64,000 nt of DNA from Cinclus cinclus (Eukaryota; Chordata; Aves; Passeriformes; Cinclidae): contig NC_085073.1 of assembly GCF_963662255.1 (NCBI RefSeq), positions 6,875,598 to 6,939,597 of the forward strand. Reading direction: 5' to 3'. Position numbers and translations under genes: made by a program. The notes below the pieces were generated by a model that was not told the origin of the DNA, searched no databases, and saw nothing but the letters and a program-made list of their open reading frames with translations. Positions 45,243 through 57,597 of the stretch are shown here, in pieces; position 1 is the first letter of the stretch; every line of letters begins with the position of its first letter.

Positions 45243-47005
45243 AAAATGACATCTGCCAAGTGGGCTCTTGAGTTTGGCTTCTTGCGGAAAAGTGCCTCCT
45301 TTCAAAGCCAACTTGCCTAACTAGCCTGCGGCCCGTGCTGGGCTTTAGACTACAAAAATTCCATAAGGACGAGGATTTCTCCCAGACCAAAGCTGCCCCC
45401 TCCTCCAAACCTGGCTGCCATCGGAGGCCCAAACGCGCCCCACAAAATGACATCTGCATTGAGGGTTCTTGAGTTTGGCTTCTTGGGGAAAAGTGCCTCC
45501 TTTCGCAGTCAACTTGCCTAACTTGCCTGCGGCCCATGCGGGGTTTTTGCCTACAAAAATTCCATAAGGACGAGGATTTCTCCCAGACCAAAGCTGCCCC
45601 CTCCTCCAAACCTGGCTGACATCGGAGGCCCAAACGCGCCCTAGAAAATGACACCTGCCAAGTGGGCTCTTGAGTTTGGCTTCTTGGGGAAAAGTGACTC
45701 CTTTCAAAACCAACTTGCCTGCGTCCCGTCCCGGGCTTTTGCTACAAAAATTCCATAAGGACGAGGATTCCTCCCAGACCAAAGCTGCCCCCTCCTCCAA
45801 ACCTGGCTGCCATCAGAGGCCCAAACGCGCCCTACAAAATGACATCTGCATTGCGGGCTCTTGAGTTTGGCTTCTTGGGGAAAAGTGCCTCCTTTCGGAG
45901 TCAACTTGCCGGCGGCCCATGCAGGGCTTTTGCCTCCAAAAATTCCATAAGGACGAGGATTTCTCCCAGACCAAAGCTGCCCCCTCCTCCAAACCTGGCT
46001 GCCATCGGAGGCCCAAACGCGCCCTACAAAATGACACCTGACAAGTGGGCTCTTGAGTTTGGCTTCTTGGGGAAAAGTGCCTCCTTTCGGAGCCAACTTG
46101 CCTAACTAGCCTGCGGCCCGTGCTGGGCTTTTGCCTACAAAAATTCCATAAGGACGAGGATTTCTCCCAGACCAAAGCTGCCCCCTCCTCCAAACCTGGC
46201 TGCCATCAGAGGCCCAAACGCGCCCTACAAAATGACATCTGCCAAGTGGGCTCTTGAGTTTGGCTTCTTGGGGAAAAGTGCCTCCTTTCGGAGTCAACTT
46301 GCCTGCGGCCCATGCAGGGCGTTTGCCTCCAAAAATTCCATAAGGACGAGGATTTCTCCCAGACCAAAGCTGCCCCCTCCTCCAAACCTGGCTGCCATTG
46401 GAGGCCCAAACGTACCCTACAAAATGACACCTGCCAAGTGGGCTCTTGAGTTTGGCTTCTTGGGTGGAAGTGCCTCCTTTCAAAGCCAACTTGCCTGCGG
46501 CCCGTCCTGGGCTTTTGCCTACAAAAATTCCATAAGGACGAGGATTTCTCCCAGACCAAAGCTGCCCCCTCCTCCAAACCTGGCTGCCATCGGAGGCCCA
46601 AACGCGCCCTACAAAATGACATCTGCCAAGTGGGCTCTTGAGTTTGGCTTCTTGCGGAAAAGTGCCTCCTTTCAAAGCCAACTTGCCTAACTAGCCTGCA
46701 GCCCATTCTGGGCTTTTGCCTACAAAAATTCCATAAGGACGAGGATTTCTCCCAGACCAAAGCTGCCCCCTCCTCCAAACCTAGCTGCCATCGGTGGCCC
46801 AAACGCGCCCTACAAAATGACATCTGCATTGTGGGTTCTTGAATTTGGCTTCTTGGGGAAAAGTGCCTCCTTTCAAATCCAACTTGCCTGCAGCCCGTGC
46901 TGGGCTTTAGACTACAAAAATTCCATAAGGACGAGGATTTCTCCCAGACCAAAGCTGCCCCCTCCTCCAAACCTGGCTGCCATCGGAGGCCCAAACGCGC
47001 CCCAC
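45243..47005 (+). repeat. Mixed L/D/S block
   Basis: Starts are 45243 (L), 45444 (L), 45645 (D), 45836, 46028 (L), 46229, 46421 (W), 46613 (L) and 46814. The order after 45242 leaves the pattern of the 3.5-kb unit. Private changes are CCTGACAAGTGGG near 46030, AACGTACCCTAC near 46411 and CCTAGCTGCC near 46782. Confidence 0.85.
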
Positions 47006-47205
47006 AAAATGACATCTGCATTGAGGGCTCTTGAGTTTGGCTTCTTGGGGAAAAGTGCCTCCTTTCGGAGCCAACTTGCCTAACTTGCCTGCGGCCCATC
47101 CTGGTCTTTTGCTACAAAAATTCCATAAGGACGAGGATTTCTCCCAGACCAAAGCTGCCCCCTCCTCCAAACCTGGCTGCCATCGGAGGCCCAAACGCGC
47201 CCTAC

Positions 47206-47405
47206 AAAATGACATCTGCATTGTGGGTTCTTGAGTTTGGCTTCTTGGGGGAAAGTGCCTCCTTTCAAAGCAACTTGCCTAACTTGCCTGCGGCCCATGC
47301 GGGGTTTTTGCCTACAAAAATTCCATAAGGACGAGGATTTCTCCCAGACCAAAGCTGCCCCCTCCTCCAAACCTGGCTGCCATCGGAGGCCGAAACGTGC
47401 CCTAC
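47206..47405 (+). repeat. Rare 200-bp monomer lacking one C (CAAAGCAACTTG)
   Basis: An L unit in which CAAAGCCAACTTG has lost one C, giving 200 bp. Copies start at 47206, 59533, 60518, 61504 and 61904. A different 200-bp type, an L unit with TTTTGCTAC, starts at 47006, 59333, 60318 and 61704 and usually stands directly before or after the first type. These two indels appear only right of 47 kb and date a recent local spread. Confidence 0.9.
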
Positions 47406-47798
47406 AAAATGACATCTGCCAAGTGGGCTCTTGAGTTTGGCTTCTTGGGTGGAAGTACCTCCTTTCAAAGCCAACTTGCCTGCGGCCCGTCCTGGGCTTT
47501 TGCCTACAAAAATTCCATAAGGACAAGGATTTCTCCCAGACCAAAGCTGCCCCCTCCTCCAAACCTGGCTGCCATCGGAGGCCCAAACGCGCCCTACAAA
47601 ATGACATCTGCCAAGTGGGCTCTTGAGTTTGGCTTCTTGCGGAAAAGTGCCTCCTTTCAAAGCCAACTTGCCTAACTAGCCTGCGGCCCGTGCTGGGCTT
47701 TAGACTACAAAAATTCCATAAGGACGAGGATTTCTCCCAGACCAAAGCTGCCCCCTCCTCCAAACCTGGCTGCCATCGGAGGCCCAAACGCGCCCCAC

Positions 47799-48000
47799 AA
47801 AATGACATCTGCATTTGAGGGTTCTTGAGTTTGGCTTCTTGGGGAAAAGTGCCTCCTTTCGGAGTCAACTTGCCTAACTTGCCTGCGGCCCATGTGGGGT
47901 TTTTGCCTACAAAAATTCCATAAGGACGAGGATTTCTCCCAGACCAAAGCTGCCCCCTCCTCCAAACCTGGCTGCCATCGGAGGCCCAAACGCGCCCTAC
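47799..48000 (+). repeat. Rare 202-bp monomer
   Basis: An L unit with one extra T (GCATTTGAGGG instead of GCATTGAGGG). Only three copies were found: here, 50549-50750 and 62296-62497. The first two follow the same L subtype (47598 and 50348), and the third sits in the recurrent block near 61.7-64 kb. A shared single-base insertion marks copies by descent. Confidence 0.9.
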
Positions 48001-49370
48001 AAAATGACATCTGCCAAGTGGGCTCTTGAGTTTGGCTTTCTGGGGAAAAGTGCCTCCTTTCGGAGTCAACTTGCCTGCGGCTCATGCAGGGGTTTTGCCT
48101 ACAAAAATTCCATAAGGACGAGGATTTCTCCCAGACCAAAGCTGCCCCCTCCTCCAAACCTGGCTGCCATCGGAGGCCCAAACGCGCCCTACAAAATGAC
48201 ATCTGCCAAGTGGGCTCTTGAGTTTGGCTTCTTGGGGAAAAGTGCCTCCTTTCGGAGTCAACTTGCCTGCGGCCTGTGCTGGGCTTTTGCCTCCAAAAAT
48301 TCCATAAGGACGAGGATTTCTCCCAGACCAAAGCTGCCCCCTCCTCCAAACCTGGCTGCCATCGGAGGCCCAAACGCGCCCTACAAAATGACACCTGCCA
48401 AGTGGGCTCTTGAGTTTGGCTTCTTGGGGAAAAGTGCCTCCTTTCAAAGCCAACTTGCCTAACTTGCCTGCGGCCCGTGCTGGGCTTTTGCCTACAAAAA
48501 TTCCAGAAGGACAAGGATTTCTCCCAGACCAAAGCTGCTCCCTCCTCCAAACCTGGCTGCCATCGGAGGCCCAAACGCGCCCTACAAAATGACATCTGCC
48601 AAATGGGCTCTTGAGTTTGGCTTCTTGGGGAAAAGTGACTCTTTTCAAAACCAACTTGCCTGCGTCCCGTCCCGGACGATTGCTACAAAAATTCCATAAG
48701 GACGAGGATTCCTCCCAGACGAAAGCTGCCCCCTCCGCCAAACCTGGCTGCCATCGGAGGCCCAAACGCGCCCTACAAAATGACATCTGCCAAGTGGGCT
48801 CTTGAGTTTGGCTTCTTGGGGAAAAGTGCCTCCTTTCGGAGTCAACTTGCCGGCGGCCCATGCAGGGCTTTTGCCTCCAATAATTCCATAAGGACGAGGA
48901 TTTCTCCCAGACCAAAGCTGCCCCCTCCTCCAAACCTGGCTGCCATCGGAGGCCCAAACGCGCCCTACAAAATGACACCTGCCAAGTGGGCTCTTGAGTT
49001 TGGCTTCTTGGGGAAAAGTGCCTCCTTTCGGAGCCAACTTGCCTAACTAGCCTGCGGCCTGTGCTGGGCTTTTGCCTACAAAAATTCCATAAGGACGAGG
49101 ATTTCTCCCAGACCAAAGCTGCCCCCTCCTCCAAACCTGGCTGCCATCAGAGGCCCAAACGCGCCCTACAAAATGACATCTGCCAAGTGGGCTCTTGAGT
49201 TTGGCTTCTTGGGGAAAAGTGCCTCCTTTCGGAGCCAAATTGCCTAACTTGCCTGCGGCCCGTCCTGGGCTTTTGCCTCCAAAAATTCCATAAGGACGAG
49301 GATTTCTCCCAGACCAAAGCTGCCCCCTCCTCCAAACCTGGCTGCCATCGGAGGCCCAAACGCGCCCCAC

Positions 49371-50155
49371 AAAATGTCACCTGCCAAGTGGGCTCTTGAG
49401 TTTGGCTTCTTGGGGAAAAGTGCCTCCTTTCGGAGTCAACTTGCCTGCGGCCCATGCAGGGCTTTTGCCTACAAAAATTCCAGAAGGACGAGGATTTCTC
49501 CCAGACCAAAGCTGCCCCCTCCTCCAAACCTGGCTGCCATCGGAGGCCCAAACGTGCCCTACAAAATGACACCTGCCAAGTGGGCTCTTGAGTTTGGCTT
49601 CTTGGGTGGAAGTGCCTCCTTTCAAAGCCAACTTGCCTGCGGCCCGTCCTGGGCTTTTGCTACAAAAATTCCATAAGGACAAGGATTTCTCCCAGACCAC
49701 AGCTGCCCCCTCCTCCAAACCTGGCTGCCATCGGAGGCCCAAACGCGCCCTACAAAATGACACCTGCCAAGTGGGCTCTTGAGTTTGGCTTCTTGCGGAA
49801 AAGTGCCTCCTTTCAAAGCCAACTTGCCTAACTAGCCTCCGGCCCGTACTGGGCTTTTGACTACAAAAATTCCATAAGGACGAGGATTTCTCCCAGACCA
49901 AAGCTGCCCCCTCCTCCAAACCTGGCTGCCATCGGAGGCCCAAATGCGCCCCACAAAATGACATCTGCATTGAGGGTTCTTGAGTTTGGCTTCTTGGGGA
50001 AAAGTGCCTCCTTTCGGAGCCAACTTGCCTATCTTGCCTGCGGCCCGTCCTGGGCTTTTGCCTACAAAAATTCCAGAAGGACGAGGATTTCTCCCAGGCC
50101 AAAGCTGCCCCCTCCTCCAAACCTGGCTGCCATCGGAGGCCCAAACGTGCCCTAC
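49371..50155 (+). repeat. 785-bp tetramer, copy 1
   Basis: Order is S (49371), 191-bp W-type (49563), L (49754), L (49955). The 191-bp unit has GGGTGGAAG with TTTTGCTAC and GGACAAGG, and the next L has GCCTCCGGCCC. Private changes here are AAAATGTCACC, GACCACAGCTG and TTGCCTATCTTGCC. Other copies: 51929-52713 and 55051-55835. Confidence 0.88.
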
Positions 50156-51928
50156 AAAATGACACCTGCCAAGTGGGCTCTTGAGTTTGGCTTCTTGGGG
50201 AAAAGTGCCTCCTTTCGGAGTCAACTTGCCGGCGGCCCATGCAGGGCTTTTGCCTCCAATAATTCCATAAGGACGAGGATTTCTCCCAGACCAAAGCTGC
50301 CCCCTCCTCCAAACCTGGCTGCCATCGGAGGCCCAAACGCGCCCTACAAAATGACATCTGCCAAGTGGGCTCTTGAGTTTGGCTTCTTGCGGAAAAGTGC
50401 CTCATTTCAAAGCCAACTTGCCTAACTAGCCTGCGGCCCGTGCTGGGCTTTTGCCTACAAAAATTCGATAAGGACGAGGATTTCTCCCAGACCAAAGCTG
50501 CCCCCTCCTCCAAACCTGGCTGCCATCGGAGGCCCAAACGCGCCCCACAAAATGACATCTGCATTTGAGGGTTCTTGAGTTTGGCTTCTTGGGGAAAAGT
50601 GCCTCCTTTCGGAGTCAACTTGCCTAACTTGCCTGCGGCCCATGTGGGGATTTTGCCTACAAAAATTCCATAAGGACGAGGATTTCTCCCAGACCAAAGC
50701 TGCCCCCTCCTCCAAACCTGGCTGCCATCGGAGGCCCAAACGCGCCCTACAAAATGACACCTGCCAAGTCGGCTCTTGAGTTTGGCATCTTGGGGAAAAG
50801 TGACTCCTTTCAAAACCAACTTGCCTGCGTCCCGTCCTGGGCTTTTGCTACAAAAATTCCATAAGGACGAGGATTCCTCCCAGACCAAAGCTGCCCCCTC
50901 CTCCAAACCTGGCTGCCATCGGAGGCCCAAACGCGCCCTACAAAATGACATCTGCCAAGTGGGCTCTTGAGTTTGGCTTTCTGGGGAAAAGTGCCTCCTT
51001 TCGGAGTCAACTTGCCTGCGGCTCATGCAGGGGTTTTGCCTACAAAAATTCCATAAGGACGAGGATTTCTCCCAGACCAAAGCTGCCCCCTCCTCCAAAC
51101 CTGGCTGCCATCGGAGGCCCAAACGCGCCCTACAAAATGACACCTGCCAAGTGGGCTCTTGAGTTTGGCTTCTTGGGGAAAAGTGACTCCTTTCGGAGTC
51201 AACTTGCCGGCGGCCCATGCAGGGCTTTTGCCTCCAAAAATTCCAGAAGGACGAGGATTTCTCCCAGACCAAAGCTGCCCCCTCCTCCAAACCTGGCTGC
51301 CATCGGAGGCCCAAACGCGCCCTACAAAATGACACCTGCCAAGTGGGCTCTTGAGTTTGGCTTCTTGGGGAAAAGTGCCTCCTTTCGGAGCCAACTTGCC
51401 TAACTAGACTGCGGCCCGTCCTGGGCTTTTGCCTACAAAAATTCCATAAGGACGAGGATTTCTCCCAGACCAAAGCTGCCCCCTCCTCCAAACCTGGCTG
51501 CCATCGGAGGCCCAAACGCGCCCTACAAAATGACACCTGCCAAGTGGGCTCTTGAGTTTGGCTTCTTGGGGAAAAGTGCCTCCTTTCGGAGCCAACTTGC
51601 CTAACTAGCCTGCGGCCTGTGCTGGGCTTTTGCCTACAAAAATTCCATAAGGACGAGGATTTCTCCCAGACCAAAGCTGCCCCCTCCTCCAAACCTGGCT
51701 GCCATCAGAGGCCCAAACGCGCCCTACAAAATGACATCTGCCAAGTGGGCTCTTGAGTTTGGCTTCTTGCGGAAAAGTGCCTCCTTTCGGAGCCAAATTG
51801 CCTAACTTGCCTGCGGCCCGTCCTGGGCTTTTGCCTCCAAAAATTCCATAAGGACGAGGATTTCTCCCAGACCAAAGCTGCCCCCTCCTCCAAACCTGGC
51901 TGCCATCGGAGGCCCAAACGCGCCCCAC
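50156..51928 (+). repeat. Spacer block between 785-bp tetramers
   Basis: Starts are 50156, 50348 (L), 50549 (202), 50751 (191, D type), 50942, 51134, 51326 (L), 51527 (L) and 51728 (L). The pair 50348-50750 matches 47598-48000, including the extra T. The S unit at 50942 has GGCTCATGCAGGGG, also seen at 48001, 57789 and 58364. Three L units in a row (51326, 51527, 51728) are unusual for the window. Confidence 0.85.
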
Positions 51929-54082
51929 AAAATGACACCTGCCAAGTGGGCTCTTGAGTTTGGCTTCTTGCGGAAAAGTGACTCCTTTCGGAGTCAACTT
52001 GCCGGCGGCCCATGCAGGGCTTTTGCCTACAAAAATTCCAGAAGGACGAGGATTTCTCCCAGACCAAAGCTGCCCCCTCCTCCAAACCTGGCTGCCATCG
52101 GAGGCCCAAACGTGCCCTACAAAATGACACCTGCCAAGTGGGCTCTTGAGTTTGGCTTCTTGGGTGGAAGTGCCTCCTTTCAAAGCCAACTTGCCTGCGG
52201 CCCGTCCTGGGCTTTTGCTACAAAAATTCCATAAGGACAAGGATTTCTCCCAGACCAAAGCTGCCCCCTCCTCCAAACCTGGCTGCCATCGGAGGCCCAA
52301 ACGCGCCCTACAAAATGACACCTGCCAAGTGGGCTCTTGAGTTTGGCTTCTTGCGGAAAAGTGCCTCCTTTCAAAGCCAACTTGCCTAACTAGCCTCCGG
52401 CCCGTGCTGGGCTTTTGCCGACAAAAATTCCATAAGGACGAGGATTTCTCCCAGACCAAAGCTGCCCCCTCCTCCAAACCTGGCTGCCATCGGAGGCCCA
52501 AACGCGCCCCACAAAATGACATCTGCATTGAGGGTTCTTGAGTTTGGCTTCTTGGGGAAAAGTGCCTCCTTTCGGAGCCAACTTGCCTAACTTGCCTGAG
52601 GCCCGTCCTGGGCTTTTGCCTACAAAAATTCCAGAAGGACGAGGATTTCTCCCAGGCCAAAGCTACCCCCTCCTCCAAACCTGGCTGCCATCGGAGGCCC
52701 AAACGTGCCCTACAAAATGACACCTGCCAAGTGGGCTCTTGAGTTTGGCTTCTTGGGGAAAAGTGACTCCTTTCAAAACCAACTTGTCTGTGTCCCGTCC
52801 CGGGCTTTTGCTACAAAAATTCCAGAAGGACGAGGATTTCTCCCAGACCAAAGCTGCCCCCTCCTCCAAACCTGGCTGCCATCGGAGGCCCAAACGCGCC
52901 CCACAAAATGACATCTGCATTGAGGGTTCTTGAGTTTGGCTTCTTGGGGAAAAGTGCCTCCTTTCGGAGCCAACTTGCCTAACTTGCCTGCGGCCCGTCC
53001 TGGGCTTTTGCCTCCAAAAATTCCATAAGGACGAGGATTTCTCCCAGACCACAGCTGCCCCCTCCTCCAAACCTGGCTGCCATCGGAGGCCCAAACGCGC
53101 CCTACAAAATGACACCTGCCAAGTGGGCTCTTGAGTTTGGCTTCTTGCGGAAAAGTGACTCCTTTCAAAACCAACTTGCCTGTGTCCCGTCCCGGGCTTT
53201 TGCTACAAAAATTCCAGAAGGACGAGGATTTCTCCCAGACCAAAGCTGCCCCCTCCTCCAAACCTGGCTGCCATCGGAGGCCCAAACGTGCCCTACAAAA
53301 TGACATCTGCCAAGTGGGCTCTTGAGTTTGGCTTCTTGGGTGGAAGTACCTCCTTTCAAAGCCAACTTGCCTGCGGCCCGTCCTGGGCTTTTGCCTACAA
53401 AAATTCCATAAGGATGAGGATTTCTCCCAGACCAAAGCTGCCCCCTCCTCCAAACCTGGCTGCCATCGGAGGCCCAAACGTGCCCTACAAAATGACACCT
53501 GCCAAGTGGGCTCTTGAGTTTGGCTGCTTGGGTGGAAGTACCTCCTTTCAAAGCCAACTTGCCTGCGGCCGGTCCTGGGCTTTTGCCTACAAAAATTCCA
53601 TAAGGACGAGGATTTCTCCCAGACCAAAGCTGCCCCCTCCTCCAAACCTGGCTGCCATCGTAGGCCCAAACGCGCCCTACAAAATGACACCTGCCAAGTG
53701 GGCTCTTGAGTTTGGCTTCTTGGGGGAAAGTGCCTCCTTTCAAAGCCAACTTGCCTAACTAGCCTGCGGCCCGTGCTGGGCTTTAGACTACAAAAATTCC
53801 ATAAGGACGAGGATTTCTCCCAGACCAAAGCTGCCCCCTCCTCCAAACCTGGCTGCCATCAGAGGCCCAAATGCGCCCCACAAAATGACATCTGCCAAGT
53901 GGGCTCTTGAGTTTGGCTTCTTGGGGAAAAGTGCCTCCTTTCGGAGCCAACTTGCCTAACTTGCCTGCGGCCCGTCCTGGGCTTTTGCCTCCAAAAATTC
54001 CAGAAGGACGAGGATTTCTCCCAGACCAAAGCTGCCCCCTCCTCCAAACCTGGCTGCCATCGGAGGCCCAAAAGCGCCATAC
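51929..54082 (+). repeat. 785-bp tetramer copy 2 and following block
   Basis: Starts are 51929, 52121 (191), 52312 (L), 52513 (L), 52714 (D), 52905 (L), 53106 (D), 53297 (W), 53489 (W), 53681 (L) and 53882 (L). The block repeats at 55051-57012 at an offset of 3122 bp, except that the W unit at 53489 is missing there. The D units have CCAGAAGG, a distinctive combination. Confidence 0.88.
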
Positions 54083-55050
54083 AAAATGACATCTGCATTG
54101 AGGACTCTTGAGTTTGGCTTCTTGGGGAAAAGTGACTCCTTTCAAAACCAACTTGCCTGCGTCCCGTCCCGGGCTTTTGCTACAAAAATTCCATAAGGAC
54201 GAGGATTCCTCCCAGACCAAAGCTGCCGCCTCCTCCAAACCTGGCTGCCATCGGAGGCCCAAACGCGCCGTACAAAATGACACCTGCCAAGTGGGCTCTT
54301 GAGTTTGGCTTCTTGAGGAAAAGTGCCTCCTTTCGGAGTCAACTTGCCGGCGGCCCATGCAGGGCTTTTGCCTACAAAAATTCCATAAGGACGAGGATTT
54401 CTCCCAGACCAAAGCTGCCCCCTCCTCCAAACCTGGCTGCCATCGGAGGCCCAAACGCGCCCTACAAAATGACACCTGCCAAGTGGGCTCTTGAGTTTGG
54501 CTTCTTGGGGAAAAGTGCCTCCTTTCGGAGCCAAATTGCCTAACTTGCCTGCGGCCCGTGCTGGGCTTTTGCCTCCAAAAATTCCAGAAGGACGGGGATT
54601 TCTCCCAGACCAAAGCTGCCCCCTCCTCCAAACCTGGCTGCCATCGGAGGCCCAAACGCGCCCCACAAAATGACACCTGCATTGAGGGTTCTTGAGTTTG
54701 GCTTCCTGGGGAAAAGTGCCTCCTTTCGGAGTCAACTTGCCGGCGGCCCATGCAGGGCTTTTGCCTCCAAAAATTCCATAAGGACGAGGATTTCTCCCAG
54801 ACCAAAGCTGCCCCCTCCTCCAAACCAGGCTGCCATTGGAGGCCCAAACGTGCCCTACAAAATGACACCTGCCAAGTGGGCTCTTGAGTTTGGCTTCTTG
54901 GGTGGAAGTGCCTCCTTTCAAAGCCAACTTGCCTGCGGCCCGTCCTGGGCTTTTGCCTACAAAAATTCCATAAGGACGAGGATTTCTCCCAGACCAAAGC
55001 TGCCCCCTCCTCCAAACCTGGCTGCCATCGGAGGCCCAAACGCGCCCTAC
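54083..55050 (+). repeat. D S L S W block
   Basis: Starts are 54083 (D), 54274, 54466 (L), 54667 and 54859 (W). Units 54466-55050 match 58748-59332, sharing AGCCAAATTGCC, CAAACCAGGC with GCCATTGG, and GCATTGAGGG next to ACACC. Private: CTGCCGCCTCC near 54225, GGACGGGG near 54592. Confidence 0.85.
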
Positions 55051-57012
55051 AAAATGACATCTGCCAAGTGGGCTCTTGAGTTTGGCTTCTTGGGGAAAAG
55101 TGCCTCCTTTCGGAGTCAACTTGCCTGCGGCCCATGCAGGGCTTTTGCCTACAAAAATTCCAGAAGGACGAGGATTTCTCCCAGACCAAAGCTGCCCCCT
55201 CCTCCAAACCTGGCTGCCATCGGAGGCCCAAACGTGCCCTACAAAATGACACCTGCCAAGTGGGCTCTTGAGTTTGGCTTCTTGGGTGGAAGTGCCTCCT
55301 TTCAAAGCCAACTTGCCTGCGGCCCGTCCTGGGCTTTTGCTACAAAAATTCCATAAGGACAAGGATTTCTCCCAGACCAAAGCTGCCCCCTCCTCCAAAC
55401 CTGGCTGCCATCGGAGGCCCAAACGCGCCCTACAAAATGACACCTGCCAAGTGGGCTCTTGAGTTTGGCTTCTTGCGGAAAAGTGCCTCCTTTCAAAGCC
55501 AACTTGCCTAACTAGCCTCCGGCCCGTGCTGGGCTTTTGACTACAAAAATTCCATAAGGACGAGGATTTCTCCCAGACCAAAGCTGCCCCCTCCTCCAAA
55601 CCTGGCTGCCATCGGAGGCCCAAACGCGCCCCACAAAATGACATCTGCATTGAGGGTTCTTGAGTTTGGCTTCTTGGGGAAAAGTGCCTCCTTTCGGAGC
55701 CAACTTGCCTAACTTGCCTGCGGCCCGTCCTGGGCTTTTGCCTACAAAAATTCCATAAGGACGAGGATTTCTCCCAGGCCAAAGCTGCCCCCTCCTCCAA
55801 ACCTGGCTGCCATCGGAGGCCGAAACGTGCCCTACAAAATGACACCTGCCAAGTGGGCTCTTGAGTTTGGCTTCTTGGGGAAAAGTGACTCCTTTCAAAA
55901 CCAACTTGCCTGTGTCCCGTCCCGGGCTTTTGCTACAAAAATTCCAGAAGGACGAGGATTTCTCCCAGACCAAAGCTGCCCCCTCCTCCAAACCTGGCTG
56001 CCATCGGAGGCCCAAACGCGCCCCACAAAATGACATCTGCATTGAGGGTTCTTGAGTTTGGCTTCTTGGGGAAAAGTGCCTCCTTTCGGAGCCAACTTGC
56101 CTAACTTGCCTGCGGCCCGTCCTGGGCTTTTGCCTCCAAAAATTCCATAAGGACGAGGATTTCTCCCAGGCCAAAGCTGCCCCCTCCTCCAAACCTGGCT
56201 GCCATCGGAGGCCCAAACGTGCCCTACAAAATGACACCTGCCAAGTGGGCTCTTGAGTTTGGCTTCTTGGGGAAAAGTGACTCCTTTCAAAACCAACTTG
56301 CCTGTGTCCCGTCCTGGGCTTTTGCTACAAAAATTCCATAAGGACGAGGATTTCTCCCAGACCAAAGCTGCCCCCTCCTCCAAACCTGGCTGCCATCGGA
56401 GGCCCAAACGTGCCCTACAAAATGACATCTGCCAAGTGGGCTCTTGAGTTTGGCTTCTTGGCTGGAAGTACCTCCTTTCAAAGCCAACTTGCCTGCGGCC
56501 CGTCCTGGGCTTTTGCCTACAAAAATTCCATAAGGACGAGGATTTCTCCCAGACCAAAGCTGCCCCCTCCTCCAAACCTGGCTGCCATTGGAGGACCAAA
56601 CGCGCCCTACAAAATGACACCTGCCAAGTGGGCTCTTGAGTTTGGCTTCTTGGGGGAAAGTGCCTCCTTTCAAAGCCAACTTGCCTAACTAGCCTGCGGC
56701 CCGTGCTGGGCTTTAGACTACAAAAATTCCATAAGGACGAGGATTTCTCCCAGACCAATGCTGCCCCCTCCTCCAAACCTGGCTGCCATCAGAGGCCCAA
56801 ATGCGCCCCACAAAATGACATCTGCCAAGTGGGCTCTTGAGTTTGGCTTCTTGGGGAAAAGTGCCTCCTTTCGGAGCCAACTTGCCTAACTTGCCTGCGG
56901 CCCGTCCTGGGCTTTTGCCTACAAAAATTCCAGAAGGACGAGGATTTCTCCCAGACCAAAGCTGCCCCCTCCTCCAAACCTGGCTGCCATCGGAGGCCCA
57001 AACGCGCCCCAC
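55051..57012 (+). repeat. 785-bp tetramer copy 3 and following block
   Basis: Starts are 55051, 55243 (191), 55434 (L), 55635 (L), 55836 (D), 56027 (L), 56228 (D), 56419, 56611 (L) and 56812 (L). It is copy 51929-54082 minus one W unit. The unit at 56419 has TTGGCTGGAAG, a private form of the W marker. Confidence 0.88.
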
Positions 57013-57597
57013 AAAATGACACCTGCATTGAGGGTTCTTGAGTTTGGCTTCCTGGGGAAAAGTGCCTCCTTTCGGAGTCAACTTGCCTGCGGCCCATGCA
57101 GGGCTTTTGCCTACAAAAATTCCAGAAGGACGAGGATTTCTCCCAGACCAAAGCTGCCCCCTCCTCCAAACCTGGCTGCCATCGGAGGCCCAAACGTGCC
57201 CTACAAACTGACACCTGCCAAGTGGGCTCTTGAGTTTGGCTTCTTGGGTGGAAGTGCCTCCTTTCAAAGCCAACTTGCCTGCGGCCGGTCCTGGGCTTTT
57301 GCCTACAAAAATTCCATAAGGACGAGGATTTCTCCCAGACCAAAGCTGCCCCCTCCTCCAAACCTGGCTGCCATCGGAGGCCCAAACGCGCCCTACAAAA
57401 TGACATCTGCCAAGTGGGCTCTTGAGATTGGCTTCTTGCGGAAAAGTGCCTCCTTTCAAAGCGAACTTGCCTAACTAGCCTGCGGCCCGTGCTGGGCTTT
57501 AGACTACAAAAATTCCATAAGGATGAGGATTTCTCCCAGACCAAAGCTGCCCCCTCCTCCAAACCTGGCTGACATCGGAGGCCCAAACGCACCCTAG
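57013..57597 (+). repeat. S W L linker
   Basis: Starts are 57013, 57205 (W, opening CTACAAACTGACACC) and 57397 (L, with TTGAGATTGG and AAAGCGAACTTG). The end reads ACGCACCCTAG, combining a CpG to CpA change and the CTAG variant. Confidence 0.85.

Larger units (their letters stand above)
47006..49370 (+). repeat. Recurrent block X, copy 1
   Basis: Starts are 47006 (200), 47206 (200), 47406 (W), 47598 (L), 47799 (202), 48001, 48193, 48385 (L), 48586 (D), 48777, 48969 (L) and 49170 (L). It pairs with 61704-63876: the left part at offset 14698, the right part at 14506. Shared rare features are GGTCTTTTGC, the missing-C 200-bp unit, GAGGCCGAAACG, the 202-bp unit, GCTGCTCCCTCC and CGGACGATTGC with CAGACGAAAGC. 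Internal units differ, so it is a mosaic copy. Confidence 0.85.
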
